Assembly (NCBI RefSeq): GCF_004770475.1
Contig: NZ_RQHK01000015.1
Coordinates: forward strand, 248,001-312,000
Direction: 5' to 3'
Length of the DNA: 64,000 nt
DNA from: Leptospira mtsangambouensis
GTDB lineage: Bacteria > Spirochaetota > Leptospiria > Leptospirales > Leptospiraceae
The notes beneath the pieces are model-generated. The model was given only the letters and a program-made list of their open reading frames with translations, did no database searches and was not told the origin of the DNA. Of this stretch, positions 32,141-41,510 are shown in pieces. The translations under genes were made by a program, and so were the position numbers. Numbering within the stretch: the stretch's first letter is position 1; every line of letters begins with the position of its first letter.

Positions 32141-33891
32141 TTTAGACCTGCTAATTGTAAAAACTCTGTTTCTGCCCTAGAGATTTCTTGTCCGAGAGAA
32201 TCCCAAAGTCCGGAGATTTCTGATTGTTTTTTCGGTTTTTTTAGAGAAGCAAAGGAAGAATACACTTTTACCTTTGGTTCTGTTCCTGAAGGACGAATGG
32301 TAAGTTTGGCATTTCCTTCTAGTTCCACTTGGATGACATTGGATTTTGGCATTCCTTTGAACACAGAGGTCTTGGCTTTCCCATCCGCTTTTTGTGTTTC
32401 GTAATCAAGGACTCCTATAACCTTTCTTCCACCAATGATTTTCCCAATTAAATTTTCCGACCGAAGTGTCTCGATGGATTTTTTAATTTTGTCTTGGCCA
32501 GAACTTCCTTCTAACGTTAGTGAATACAAACTTTCACGATACAATCCGTATTTTAAATAGATGGCATCCAAGTAGGAAAGTAGGTCGCCTTTTTCTGCTA
32601 GGATTTCTACAAAAAGTAAAGCACTAGAGAGAGAATCTTTGTCCCGAACAAAGGGAACTGGCAAATATCCATAGGATTCTTCACCACCAAACAAGAAGAT
32701 ATTGTTCTTCTTTTTCTCAATTTGTTTCATCTCTTCTGCAATGTATTTAAATCCAGTGAGTACGTTTTTAATTTTGATTCCGTTTTTTTTGGCAATCGCT
32801 TCTTGTAAGTCCGTAGTCACAATGGTTTTTACCAAATGGTAGGTTTTGGTTTTCGATTTTTTTCGTTCCGAAAGGTAAGCTGCCATAATGGAACCAATTT
32901 GGTTTCCATTTAGGTATTCATATTCTCCATCGGGCCTGAGAACTCCCACACCAAGTCTATCCGCATCTGGATCTGTGGCAATGAAAGTGGCAGCCTTTTT
33001 CTTTTTGGCGTGAAACTCACATAAGGCGAGAGCTTCTTTTTCTTCTGGGTTAGGATATTTTACTGTTGGGAATTCCCCATCCGGTTTTTTTTGTTCAGGA
33101 ACTAAAAATACAGATTTGTATCCAAAGAAATTTAACAATTCTTTCATATAATCTCCGCCTGTTCCATGTAACGGTGAATATACGATCCGCAGATCATTTC
33201 TTGTTTTGGGTTTAACCGAAGATAGAATTCCTGCTTGTTTTAAATCCTTTAAGTAGGTTTTGAAAACGACAGGTCCAACCGGTTTTACGAATTTTTTATA
33301 ATCTTTATCTGTTTTACTGACAAGAGGAATGGTCGACCAATCGTTTATCCCACTAATCCTTCCTATGATGAGAGAATCATCCGGGGGAACCAGTTGTCCT
33401 CCATCCGCAAGATAGGCTTTGAATCCATTGTATTCAGGTGGGTTATGGGAAGCAGTGATGACAATCCCACCACTGGCTTTGTAATAACGGATGGCATAAG
33501 AGAGAAGTGGGGTAGGTGTCACTTTCGGAAAAATAAAAACTTTTACTCCCAATTTGGCACCAATGCCTGCAGAGAGTTCTGCAAATTCTTTAGAGAGTCT
33601 TCTCGAATCGTAAGCAATGACAATCGATGGATCTTTTTGTGTATCTCGTAAGTAACTGATAAAACCAAGGGCAGCACGACCCACCGTATAGAGGTTCATC
33701 TTGCCGATTCCATTTCCAATTTTCCCGCGAATTCCTCCCGTTCCAAATGTAAGGGGGACAGCATAAGAATCAACGAGTTCGGAGCTCTTTCCTTCCTTCC
33801 AATCTTCGTAAGCCTTTTTGGCTTCATTCTGGATTTCCGATGAAAAAGGTGATTTCGTCCAAGATAGGATATTGTCTTCTGGTTTCAACAT
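32137..33891 (-). CDS. Phosphoglucomutase/phosphomannomutase family enzyme
   Basis: A 584-residue alpha-D-phosphohexomutase with all four family sites: phosphoserine loop ITASHNPPEYNG, metal loop TDPDADRLG, sugar loop FGGEESYGYL and phosphate loop RPSGTEPKVKVY. The length and pattern match the PgcA/PGM2-type phosphoglucomutases that link glucose-6-phosphate to glucose-1-phosphate for envelope sugars. It is the first gene of the operon with argD and leuB, a pairing without an obvious metabolic link. Confidence 0.93.
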
Positions 33892-33937
33892 AGCTTACAT
33901 ACTAGTCTTTTGAAGCTAAGTAGTCTGGAAATCAATT

Positions 33938-35026
33938 TTGGAACCTAGAGAATTTTTCATTGAAGATCGATTGGAACGATTTCGCTTAAAGGCATTTTGC
34001 AATTTAGGAGAGAGTGGGCTTGGGTATTTTCGTTTAGAAGAAGTGCTAGGGATGGCAGGTATTTCCTTTTCTGACCTTCTCGACCTTCCCATGAACGATG
34101 CACCGAACCAAGGTTCCCTGGCACTGCGTCGTGCCATCGCCAACCTCTATCCCGGAGTATCACCCGAGCAGGTGCTTGTCACAACTGGAACTGGTGAGGC
34201 CTTGTACTTAGCATTTCATATGCTGGTAAAACCCAAAACCAAGGTGGCACTCATTTGGCCTGCCTTCCAAGCTCTCTATGAAATTCCAAAAATGCTTGGT
34301 GCCGAAATCATCCCAGTCCCACATGAATCTGGATTCCTTGTTTCCACTTGGAAAGAGATTGATGCTGATCTTTATATTCTCAATCACCCCCACAATCCCA
34401 CAGGAAAAACTTTTTCTGATTTAGAATGGGAGAAACTCCTCAGTTGGTTTCGGGAAAAAAAGAAACTAGTTCTTTTTGATGAACACTATCGTTTTTTGCC
34501 GAGTGAAGGTTTTCTTGGAAAAACAGGAGTGGATCCCGATCATACTTTTTATGGAACTGGTTCCTTTACCAAATGTTTTGGAGTCACAGGTCTTAGGGTC
34601 GGATGGCTTGTCGCAGAAGAATCTTTTTTACAAAGGGCACGTTCTTTTAAAGACTACTTAACTCATACTGTTTCTCCCATTTCCGAACGAATTGCACTGG
34701 GACTTTTGGAAAACAAAGAATCATTTTTACCTGGGATCCAAACACGGGTGAGAAACAATATTGTTAGGTTTACTTCTCTTTGGAGGAAACTCCCCCATAC
34801 CAAAGACTTTACTGTACCACAAGGGGGACTTGTGGGTTGGCTTATGTTAGAGCCGGGTATATCTTCCGAAGAATATGCCGATAGGCTTTTTGAAAAAACA
34901 GGTGTGTTTGTTTTGCCTGGATCTAATTTTGAAGAAGAAGGTTTCCTTCGGATTGGATTTGGGGAAACAGAAGAGCGAATGGCCGAAGGCCTAAAGCGAT
35001 GGAGTGAATGTACGGATCTCATTTAA
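33938..35026 (+). CDS. Class I/II PLP-dependent aminotransferase
   Basis: A 362-residue fold-type I enzyme with NQGSLALRRAIA, TTGTGEALYLAF, NHPHNPTGKTF (substrate/PLP Asn), FDEHYRFLP and the Schiff-base Lys in GSFTKCFGVTGLRVGW. The start is a TTG with only a weak ribosome site. The substrate cannot be told from sequence. The gene overlaps the following exonuclease by 19 bases. Confidence 0.88.
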   Translation: MEPREFFIEDRLERFRLKAFCNLGESGLGYFRLEEVLGMAGISFSDLLDLPMNDAPNQGSLALRRAIANLYPGVSPEQVLVTTGTGEALYLAFHMLVKPKTKVALIWPAFQALYEIPKMLGAEIIPVPHESGFLVSTWKEIDADLYILNHPHNPTGKTFSDLEWEKLLSWFREKKKLVLFDEHYRFLPSEGFLGKTGVDPDHTFYGTGSFTKCFGVTGLRVGWLVAEESFLQRARSFKDYLTHTVSPISERIALGLLENKESFLPGIQTRVRNNIVRFTSLWRKLPHTKDFTVPQGGLVGWLMLEPGISSEEYADRLFEKTGVFVLPGSNFEEEGFLRIGFGETEERMAEGLKRWSECTDLI

Positions 35027-35766
35027 AGTCTAGTTTGCAATTGTTTCCAGGAATTGGTGAAAAAAAAGAGAAACAACTGTTTGGTGTTGGAGTATATGAT
35101 TGGGAATCTCTCCTCCAATACCAAAATCAAAAAAACGATCCTCTGCTTCCTTCTGTTTCCATTTTAGAGGAACGAAGAGAAGAATTAGAACACGAACTTT
35201 CCGAAGCCAATTTTTCTTTTTTTACCAATGAACTTCCGAGTCTTGAATACTGGAGGCTTTGGCAAAACTTCCCCGAACGATTTTGTTTTTTAGACATTGA
35301 GACAACTGGAATTTCGGAATCATCGGTCACCACGGTTGTGAGTCTCTACCAAGATAAACGGATGTTAACGTTTGAAAGAGGAAAAGATTTAGAATTTCTT
35401 TTTGATTCCATTTCTCCAAAAGATATCCTTGTGACTTACAATGGGAAAAGATTTGATGTACCCTTTTTAGAAAGGGAATTTCGTTATCGCGTCACCAATC
35501 CACAACTTGATTTGATGAATCTTTTGCACTCCATTGGAATCAAAGGTGGATTAAAAAAATCCGAAGTGTTACTGGGTCTTGTTCGTCCAGAGGAGATTGC
35601 TGGGATGGATGGAAGACAAGCTCCACTGCTTTGGTTTGAATACCAAAGAACGAATAACAAAGAAGCTCTGGAAAAACTAATTGCTTACAACAGAGAAGAT
35701 ACTAAAAACCTGGAAATTGTTTTGGAAAAAACAATTGATCGCCTAACAGAAAATCGATTGTTTTAG
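35008..35766 (+). CDS. YprB-like RNase H-fold (DEDD) exonuclease
   Basis: A 252-residue protein. Residues about 9-30 (LQLFPGIGEKKEKQLFGVGVYDW) look like a helix-hairpin-helix DNA-binding element. The exonuclease core follows: FLDIETTG (first Asp/Glu pair), TYNGKRFDVPFLE (Asp) and AYNREDTKNL (last Asp), the DEDD pattern of the RNase_H_2/YprB family. The ATG is preceded by GGAG and lies inside the aminotransferase gene. The 3' end overlaps the convergent CBS gene by 4 bases. Confidence 0.85.
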   Translation: MYGSHLKSSLQLFPGIGEKKEKQLFGVGVYDWESLLQYQNQKNDPLLPSVSILEERREELEHELSEANFSFFTNELPSLEYWRLWQNFPERFCFLDIETTGISESSVTTVVSLYQDKRMLTFERGKDLEFLFDSISPKDILVTYNGKRFDVPFLEREFRYRVTNPQLDLMNLLHSIGIKGGLKKSEVLLGLVRPEEIAGMDGRQAPLLWFEYQRTNNKEALEKLIAYNREDTKNLEIVLEKTIDRLTENRLF

Positions 35767-36194
35767 TGCGGCCCGTACATATACTCTCTGAGTATACTCA
35801 TTTCTGCCTGTGTCCTAGTCAGTTTGGTTTTGACTGCGTCTCCTATGGAGATAAGGCCAATGATTTTATCTCCGTCTAGCACTGGCATATGGCGGAACCT
35901 TTTGGTGATCATATTATTTAAGATATCATCTACGTCTTCATCGGGTCCAGCCACGGTGAGTTGTGTTGTCATTACATCTTTTAATTTGATTTTGTCTAGA
36001 TTGGAATGGTCTTTGGCAACCACTCGCATCAAATCTCGTTCCGTAAAGATTCCTACCAATTTTCCTTGGAAGGTAACAATCAGAGATCCTACTTTCGCAC
36101 CCACCATCATTTGGGTGGCTTCCAATACATTTCTATCTTCTTCGATGGAAAGAACAGAGGACGCTTTGTCTTTTAGAATATCTTTTACGGACAT
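35763..36194 (-). CDS. CBS-domain pair protein
   Basis: A 143-residue protein consisting of two CBS motifs in tandem: MVGAKVGSLIV ... GIFTERDLMRVVA, then LNNMITKRFRHMPVL ... GLISIGDAVK. Such stand-alone Bateman modules bind adenine nucleotides and regulate partner proteins, often as energy sensors. No enzymatic domain is attached and no partner is evident next to it. The start lacks a clear ribosome site. Confidence 0.9.
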   Translation of the reverse strand: MSVKDILKDKASSVLSIEEDRNVLEATQMMVGAKVGSLIVTFQGKLVGIFTERDLMRVVAKDHSNLDKIKLKDVMTTQLTVAGPDEDVDDILNNMITKRFRHMPVLDGDKIIGLISIGDAVKTKLTRTQAEMSILREYMYGPH

Positions 36195-36269
36195 GTTTCA
36201 AGGTTTATAGGAATTCTAACTAGATAGCAAGAAATTTTTAAAATGGTGGGGAAACTAAAAACAGGTTTT

Positions 36270-36342
<73 letters not shown>

Positions 36343-36351
36343 GTTTCTTTA

Positions 36352-36425
36352 TGGGCCTGACAAGACTTGAACTTGTGACCCCTCGCTTATCAAGCGAGTG
36401 CTCTAACCAACTGAGCTACAGGCCC
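36352..36425 (-). tRNA. tRNA-Ile (GAT)
   Basis: Minus-strand cloverleaf: acceptor GGGCCTG with CAGGCCC, anticodon loop TTGATAA (anticodon GAT), T loop GTTCAAGTC and discriminator A. It is transcribed ahead of tRNA-Ala. This pair normally sits in the 16S-23S rRNA spacer, but no rRNA is present on either side. A possible promoter lies upstream on the minus strand (TTGCCC ... TACTGT, near 36432-36462). Confidence 0.96.
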
Positions 36426-36505
36426 GGGATACGAACAGTATTTTTCGAGAGGGGTCTATGGGCAATCTTTTTTTAAGATAATTTTAAGAAAGAAATCTGA
36501 AAAAT

Positions 36506-37678
36506 TTAGAGTGAAATTTCTAAAATAAGATCATCTAACAAGAGTAATGCCGGTGGTTTCCATTGAAAGATTTCATTTTCAATCGAACATAAACCTTTTT
36601 TTTCCCAACCTTCAATGGTTCTTATGTATTTGGATTTTGATTTTGTATCCAAATACGTTTCAATAAAATCCAAATACCGAAAAGGAGAAAAGAGCCGAAA
36701 TAAGGTAAGGCTAAGTTCTGTAGAAGGATCGATTTTTTCATACTTAGTGGATGTTTCTTTTCTCTGATAGAGTGCAGCATTTCTTGGATTGCCATACCTA
36801 TGCCCTGCAATCATCCCATGCGCTCCCGGACCTATACCCAAATAGGGTTCATACGTCCAATACTTCAAATTGTGTAAGGACTCAAATCCTGGTTTGGCAT
36901 AATTGGAAACCTCGTACCAAAGGTATCCCTGTTCTTTTAAAAGATTGGGTAACTGGGTGAGGATTTCGGATTGGAGGTTTTCTTCTGGTTCCAACTTTTT
37001 ATGGTCTGTCACATCACGAGAATACTGGGTTCCTTTTTCTAAAGTTAAGGAATACAAACTCAAATGGGGAAGGCCAGCCTTTAAAAATAGATCTAAATCT
37101 GATAAAAAAGATTCTTTTGCGACACCTGGAATTCCATACATCAAATCGATTCCTACTCTTTGGATGGGCGATTTGGTGAGAATTTCCACTAGAGAATGGT
37201 AACGATCTTCGTCATAATGACGACCGAGGAATTCGAGTCCCTTTTTTTCTAAGGTTTGGACACCGACATTCACTCGGTTGATCCCGATGGAATGGTAATT
37301 CGCAAGAAGTTCCGAACTTAAATCTTCTGGGTTTACCTCGATGGAAATCTCTGGGTTTTCCGAAAAAGAAAACTCGGAACGTAAAAAATCCAAAAGGTTT
37401 TTCCAATGTTCAGGCGATGCTTTGGATGGAGTACCTCCACCAAAAAAAACGGTGTCGATGGTGCGTTTTTTAATTTCAGGAAAATGAGAGATCCTATCTA
37501 AAATTTCTTTTTGGTAGGATTGAAAAAGCGACTGTTCATCGTTAGCTGGTGCAGCTCCAATCCCTTCTGAATAAAAATCACAATAATCGCATTTTTTAAA
37601 ACAGTAGGGGAAGTGGACATAGACTCCTAAATAGGAATTTCGGACTTGCCAGATAGATTGTTTGTCTGCTATTTTCAT
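36506..37678 (-). CDS. hemW: HemW-like radical SAM protein (coproporphyrinogen oxidase family)
   Basis: A 390-residue protein with the radical-SAM CxxxCxxC cluster motif (CFKKCDYC after YVHFPY), FFGGGTPS and the HemN-type C-terminal domain. HemW proteins bind haem and act as haem chaperones; annotation as oxygen-independent coproporphyrinogen III oxidase is common but true HemN has an extra upstream Cys pattern. The tRNA-Ile/Ala pair follows on the same strand. The start codon lies next to that of a divergent small exported protein. Confidence 0.88.
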   Translation of the reverse strand: MKIADKQSIWQVRNSYLGVYVHFPYCFKKCDYCDFYSEGIGAAPANDEQSLFQSYQKEILDRISHFPEIKKRTIDTVFFGGGTPSKASPEHWKNLLDFLRSEFSFSENPEISIEVNPEDLSSELLANYHSIGINRVNVGVQTLEKKGLEFLGRHYDEDRYHSLVEILTKSPIQRVGIDLMYGIPGVAKESFLSDLDLFLKAGLPHLSLYSLTLEKGTQYSRDVTDHKKLEPEENLQSEILTQLPNLLKEQGYLWYEVSNYAKPGFESLHNLKYWTYEPYLGIGPGAHGMIAGHRYGNPRNAALYQRKETSTKYEKIDPSTELSLTLFRLFSPFRYLDFIETYLDTKSKSKYIRTIEGWEKKGLCSIENEIFQWKPPALLLLDDLILEISL

Positions 37679-37682
37679 GAGT

Positions 37683-38165
37683 ATGAAAGGGTTTTGGATG
37701 ATTTTTCTATTTTTGGGAATCTCAACCTTTTCGATCCTTTCACAGACGGTTGTAGAACCAAATCAAAAGTTTGTTTGGGAGACATTTTCTTTTGTGTTTC
37801 CGGAACCTGTGGTGGTAAAACTAGAATCTACCACAAACAAAAAACTCACCATCTATCCTGCCAAACGAGATGGATTTTTTATGGTGGTACGAACTCTTCC
37901 TTGGAATGAACCATTAATGGAAAAAGTTCTTTGGAAAGAGTCTGTATTTACAAGGGGAATCGAACCCAAAGAGATCCAAAAGACAGTCGGGAATCGAAAC
38001 TTTCAAGTTTTCCAGGCAGACCAAATTCGTAACCAAAATGCCCTTCGCAACCAAGTTTGGATTAGCCTGGATACCAAACCTGCATTGTGGATCTGGATCC
38101 AATGGAAAAGTGATCGTAAAGACCTTACCGAGTTCTTTGAATCCAACCTGTTTCTTCCGCTTTAA
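37683..38165 (+). CDS. Small exported protein of unknown function
   Basis: A 160-residue protein with a hydrophobic N-terminal signal (GFWMIFLFLGISTFSILSQT). The mature part is beta-rich (FSFVFPEPVVVKL, LTIYPAKRDGFFMVV, NFQVFQADQI, WIWIQWKSD). No family recognised. The start could also be the ATG at 37677; both abut the divergent hemW start at 37678, leaving almost no intergenic DNA, so promoters must lie inside the neighbouring gene. Confidence 0.7.
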   Translation: MKGFWMIFLFLGISTFSILSQTVVEPNQKFVWETFSFVFPEPVVVKLESTTNKKLTIYPAKRDGFFMVVRTLPWNEPLMEKVLWKESVFTRGIEPKEIQKTVGNRNFQVFQADQIRNQNALRNQVWISLDTKPALWIWIQWKSDRKDLTEFFESNLFLPL

Positions 38166-38226
38166 CGTCTAATCTTTTGTTTTATGCTTGTCTCTACTTA
38201 TTTCCTCGAAAGATTGGAAGTCAGTG

Positions 38227-38300
38227 GGGCCTATAGCTCAGTTGGTTAGAGCAGCAGACTCATAATCTGCGGGTCGAAGGTTCGAGCCCTTCTGGGCCCA
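38227..38300 (+). tRNA. tRNA with CAT anticodon (tRNA-Ile2 candidate or elongator tRNA-Met)
   Basis: Plus-strand cloverleaf: acceptor GGGCCTA with TGGGCCC, D arm AGCTCAGTTGGTTAGAGC, anticodon loop CTCATAA, T arm with GGTTCGAGCCC and discriminator A. It is not an initiator type, as the 1-72 pair is a normal G-C. The C4-G69 and C5-G68 pairs match known TilS recognition determinants of tRNA-Ile2, so lysidine modification to read AUA is possible. The DUF151 gene begins 27 bases later. Confidence 0.93.
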
Positions 38301-38326
38301 CAAAACAGGAAAGGTAACGATATTCT

Positions 38327-38902
38327 ATGGAGTTTTATGAAGTAAAAATCTCTGATATCAGCCTGACCAATGTGGGTTTTGCTGTATTCCTGCGACCGAA
38401 AGATTCGGAAGACAAACGTGTGGTTCCTATCTTCATCGGACCATTGGAAACTCATTCCATCACCACCGTGATCGATGGAACCAAACCCCCAAGACCAATG
38501 ACACATGACCTTATGTTGTACATGTTGACTTCTCTTGGAGCCACAGTTCTCAAGATCACCATCGAAGAAATCATAGATAGTACGTTTTATGCTAAAATCC
38601 AACTTCGGAAAGACGAAGAGATCATCACATTGGATGCAAGGCCTTCTGATTCGATTGCCCTTGCCTTAAGGGCAAATGCTCCCATCTACATCGCTAAATC
38701 TGTGTTAGACGAAACTGGAATTATTATGAAAGAAGATGAAATCCAAGGGGACAGTATTTCTTCTGAGAAAAAAATCCAAGCTCTACCAAAATCAAATCTT
38801 CAAATACTAGAAGAAACTTTGGAAAACGCTTTAAAAACAGAAGATTACGAAACAGCTGCAAAGATCAGAGACCAAATCAAAAAGCTCATCGAAAATAGTT
38901 GA
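38327..38902 (+). CDS. DUF151 bifunctional-nuclease-family protein with C-terminal UVR motif
   Basis: A 191-residue protein. Residues 1-130 are a BFN/DUF151 domain (FAVFLRPKDSEDKRVVPIFIG, HDLMLYMLTSLGA, LDARPSDSIALALR); plant and bacterial members are reported to have DNase/RNase activity. The last 35 residues (LEETLENALKTEDYETAAKIR) match the UvrB/UvrC interaction motif. Its 5' end follows the CAT tRNA closely, so the two may share a transcript. Confidence 0.88.
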   Translation: MEFYEVKISDISLTNVGFAVFLRPKDSEDKRVVPIFIGPLETHSITTVIDGTKPPRPMTHDLMLYMLTSLGATVLKITIEEIIDSTFYAKIQLRKDEEIITLDARPSDSIALALRANAPIYIAKSVLDETGIIMKEDEIQGDSISSEKKIQALPKSNLQILEETLENALKTEDYETAAKIRDQIKKLIENS

Positions 38903-39034
38903 CCTTTCGTTCTTCACTTAACTATGTCACATAGAAAATCCGTACATTAGAATTTTTTAATTGTAATCCCATATCGATTTTCCTAAACTTAGATTCCAAA
39001 AATAGGTGCGTTTGCCCTTCTATAGGAAAGTTGT

Positions 39035-39400
39035 ATGGAAAAATTGGTTATGGATGTTGTCAATGCTGGAATTGCTCTGTTTCGCTCCGGAGAAGAAAAG
39101 TTAAAAACAGCAGTTGTTGATTTAGAAAAAGTTTATAATGATCTAAAGTCGAAAGGGGAATTGGATAAATCCGCTGAGTCCCAAAAGATACGTGACCTTT
39201 TAAGCAAAACGATTTCTGATGCACAAGGTGCCATTGGAAAAACAAACGCAAGTTATGACGAAGTTCTCGCAAAACTTCAGGCTAATTACCAATCAATTTA
39301 TCAACAAATTGATACGGCAATCCCTCCTCAAGTGAAAGAGAAGTTAAAACAAACGTTAGATGAATTAAAAGTCCTAATTGAAAAAGCAAAATCGAAATAA
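39035..39400 (+). CDS. Phasin-like helical protein
   Basis: A 121-residue all-helical protein, amphipathic and Lys/Glu-rich, resembling phasin/PhaF-type granule-associated proteins and other small coiled-coil proteins. AGGAAAG precedes the ATG. It is a single-gene unit, with a possible promoter upstream (TTGACC at 38899, TATGTC at 38923) and a strong terminator after it. The assignment rests on overall pattern only. Confidence 0.75.
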   Translation: MEKLVMDVVNAGIALFRSGEEKLKTAVVDLEKVYNDLKSKGELDKSAESQKIRDLLSKTISDAQGAIGKTNASYDEVLAKLQANYQSIYQQIDTAIPPQVKEKLKQTLDELKVLIEKAKSK

Positions 39401-39430
39401 GAAATTTCAATTTTGTCCTGGAAATTTAAG

Positions 39431-39463
39431 AAAAAAGCCACAGAGTTTTCTGTGGCTTTTTTT
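39431..39463 (+). terminator. Rho-independent terminator after phasin-like gene
   Basis: GCCACAGA (39437-39444) pairs with TCTGTGGC (39449-39456) over a 4-base loop, preceded by A6 and followed by T7. Confidence 0.92.
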
Positions 39464-39487
39464 ATTTGTTTTTGGAGAGTAGCCTAG

Positions 39488-40768
39488 ATGAGTACGTCCC
39501 CAAAACGAATCAAATTCATTCTTTTCCTGATTGTTTTTACGGACATGATGGGTTTTTCCCTCTTGTTTCCTTTGTTCCCCAAAACCTTAGAATTCTTCTT
39601 ATTAAAAGGTGATGATGCTTTGTTCAGAATGTTCTATTCTGCGGCAAACCATTTGTCTTTTGGCGGGGATACAAAATACACCTTTGTATTGTTTGGTGGA
39701 ATTTTGGGCAGTATTTACAGTTTTTTACAATTTATCGCAGCACCAGTTTGGGGAAGGTTTTCAGACCACTCGGGAAGGCGTGCCATTTTACTTTTTACAA
39801 CCCTTGGAAACACCATTGGATATATCCTTTGGTTGTTTTCCTCCCAGTTCTGGATGTTTGTCCTCAGCCGTGTGATTACGGGAATGATGGGAGGTAACTT
39901 GTCTGTGGCTTCTGCCGCAATGGCCGACCAAACCGATGAAAAATCTAGAGCGGCTGGGATGGGGTTTTTGGGAGCTGGGATTGGTCTTGGGTTTGTGATG
40001 GGTCCACTTCTTGGAGGGATTAGTTCGCAGTGGAATTTTTTGGATTCCTTTTATAAGGAAGGAAGCGTTGTCGTGTTTCCTGCTTCTGCATTTTTTGCGA
40101 TTCTTGTTTCGCTTCTGACTGTTATTTTAGTTTTTGTATTTTTACCACATAACAAACCAGAAGTGGTTCCTGAAAAAGAAATCCACCCATTCCTTTCTTT
40201 GAAAAAAATAGAATCTCGAAATTTAGTTCGTATTTCTTTATTAAATCTACTATTTGTTCTTAGTTTTTCTGGATTTGAATTTGTTGTGAATTTTTTCCTT
40301 TCCGATACCTTCCAGTTTTCTCCCAAAGAAATAGGATTCACTTTTTTATATATCGGAATCATCATCATACTGGTACAAGGTGGGGTGGTGCGGAGACTTT
40401 CTGGGAAAATCTCTGAAAAACGAATTTCTCTTTATGGGGCAGTCCTTGTCGTGATTGGAATGGGCCTTCTTGTATCGATTGGAACAAATTTCCCTGGGCT
40501 TTTTGTTTCCTTATTCTTTTTGGCTTTCGGAAGTGCATTGGTCAATCCAGGATTATCTTCATTTGCCTCATTAGAAAGTGGAAAAGGGGATCTCGGACGA
40601 TCCCTCGGACTCTTTCGAAGTTTTGGATCCCTCGGAAGAGCCGTGTCTCCTGTCGCATTCTCTTTGTTATACTTTCAGAAAGGACCAAACCTGGCTTTCT
40701 TCGTATCCTTTGTCCTTCTTGTTGGATTTGGATTTTTACTGTTTACGCAAAAAGAAAAAACAACTTAA
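39488..40768 (+). CDS. Major facilitator superfamily transporter
   Basis: A 426-residue protein with 12 predicted membrane spans. The MFS loop 2-3 signature is clear (APVWGRFSDHSGRR), with a matching loop in the second half (SGKISEKRIS). The pattern FTDMMGFSLLFPLFP at the N-terminus is typical of drug or multidrug efflux (TetA-like) members. The substrate is unknown. It overlaps the convergent ACT-domain gene by 4 bases. Confidence 0.9.
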   Translation: MSTSPKRIKFILFLIVFTDMMGFSLLFPLFPKTLEFFLLKGDDALFRMFYSAANHLSFGGDTKYTFVLFGGILGSIYSFLQFIAAPVWGRFSDHSGRRAILLFTTLGNTIGYILWLFSSQFWMFVLSRVITGMMGGNLSVASAAMADQTDEKSRAAGMGFLGAGIGLGFVMGPLLGGISSQWNFLDSFYKEGSVVVFPASAFFAILVSLLTVILVFVFLPHNKPEVVPEKEIHPFLSLKKIESRNLVRISLLNLLFVLSFSGFEFVVNFFLSDTFQFSPKEIGFTFLYIGIIIILVQGGVVRRLSGKISEKRISLYGAVLVVIGMGLLVSIGTNFPGLFVSLFFLAFGSALVNPGLSSFASLESGKGDLGRSLGLFRSFGSLGRAVSPVAFSLLYFQKGPNLAFFVSFVLLVGFGFLLFTQKEKTT

Positions 40769-41388
40769 AGAAAGGATTCTAACTTGGCACGAAGCATGGG
40801 AAACATCAGTTTCTCATCTAACTTCTCACCAGTCAGGGAAGTGCGGAGTAGGAAACTATCTCGGATTTTACCGTCAAAACTATTGGCGGTAAAACTAATG
40901 ATATCGATTCCTAAATGATAGAGAGATTCCGTAATTTGAAATAAAATTCCTGGAGTGTCTTTCATTCGCAAATCCATAACCGTAAAGTCAGAAGAAATGG
41001 GATTGTAAAGTTTGAGTGTTGCTTCAGAATCTCCAATTTTACGAACAAGGACTTCTTCTTTTGCATTTTCCCTTAAATACATCGCCACCGTTTTCCCCTC
41101 ATAAAATAGAGAATACAGGTCGGTTCTAATTTGAGAGAGAAGTTCTTCTGTCATTTCTCCCCCGTCCCAACTGCGGATCACAAATAAATCTTGGACATGT
41201 CCATCGCTTGCTGTTTCTGCCACCGCTTCTAAAATATCCCAACGATGGTTGTAGAGGACAGAGGTGACCCGGTAGAGGATACCTAGATCATCTTGCGAAA
41301 GAGAAATTTTCAGTAGGGTTGTATCCTTTCTTGGAACACAAGACACGTGTAGGATGGGTTTTTTGATTTCTTGTATTGTCTGTGCCAT
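40765..41388 (-). CDS. Tandem ACT-domain protein resembling the GlnD C-terminus
   Basis: The ATG at 41388 has AAGGGAGA upstream. The 207-residue protein has two ACT folds: LKISLSQDDLGILYRVTSVLYNH (about 25-100) and MDLRMKDTPGILFQITESLYHLG (about 138-207). The arrangement resembles the C-terminal ACT pair that senses glutamine in GlnD, but the nucleotidyltransferase and HD domains are absent. It is probably a small-molecule sensor; ligand and partner are unknown. Confidence 0.82.
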   Translation of the reverse strand: MAQTIQEIKKPILHVSCVPRKDTTLLKISLSQDDLGILYRVTSVLYNHRWDILEAVAETASDGHVQDLFVIRSWDGGEMTEELLSQIRTDLYSLFYEGKTVAMYLRENAKEEVLVRKIGDSEATLKLYNPISSDFTVMDLRMKDTPGILFQITESLYHLGIDIISFTANSFDGKIRDSFLLRTSLTGEKLDEKLMFPMLRAKLESFL

Positions 41389-41510
41389 AGAGCTCTCCCT
41401 TAAAATCGGCATTCTGCTTAGAACGTAAACAATCGGTGGCCGGAAATGCCCGGGCCGGTTCTAAAACATCCGTTCTCTAAAGAAATTGCAAAAAAGATGC
41501 CAAGTATCGC

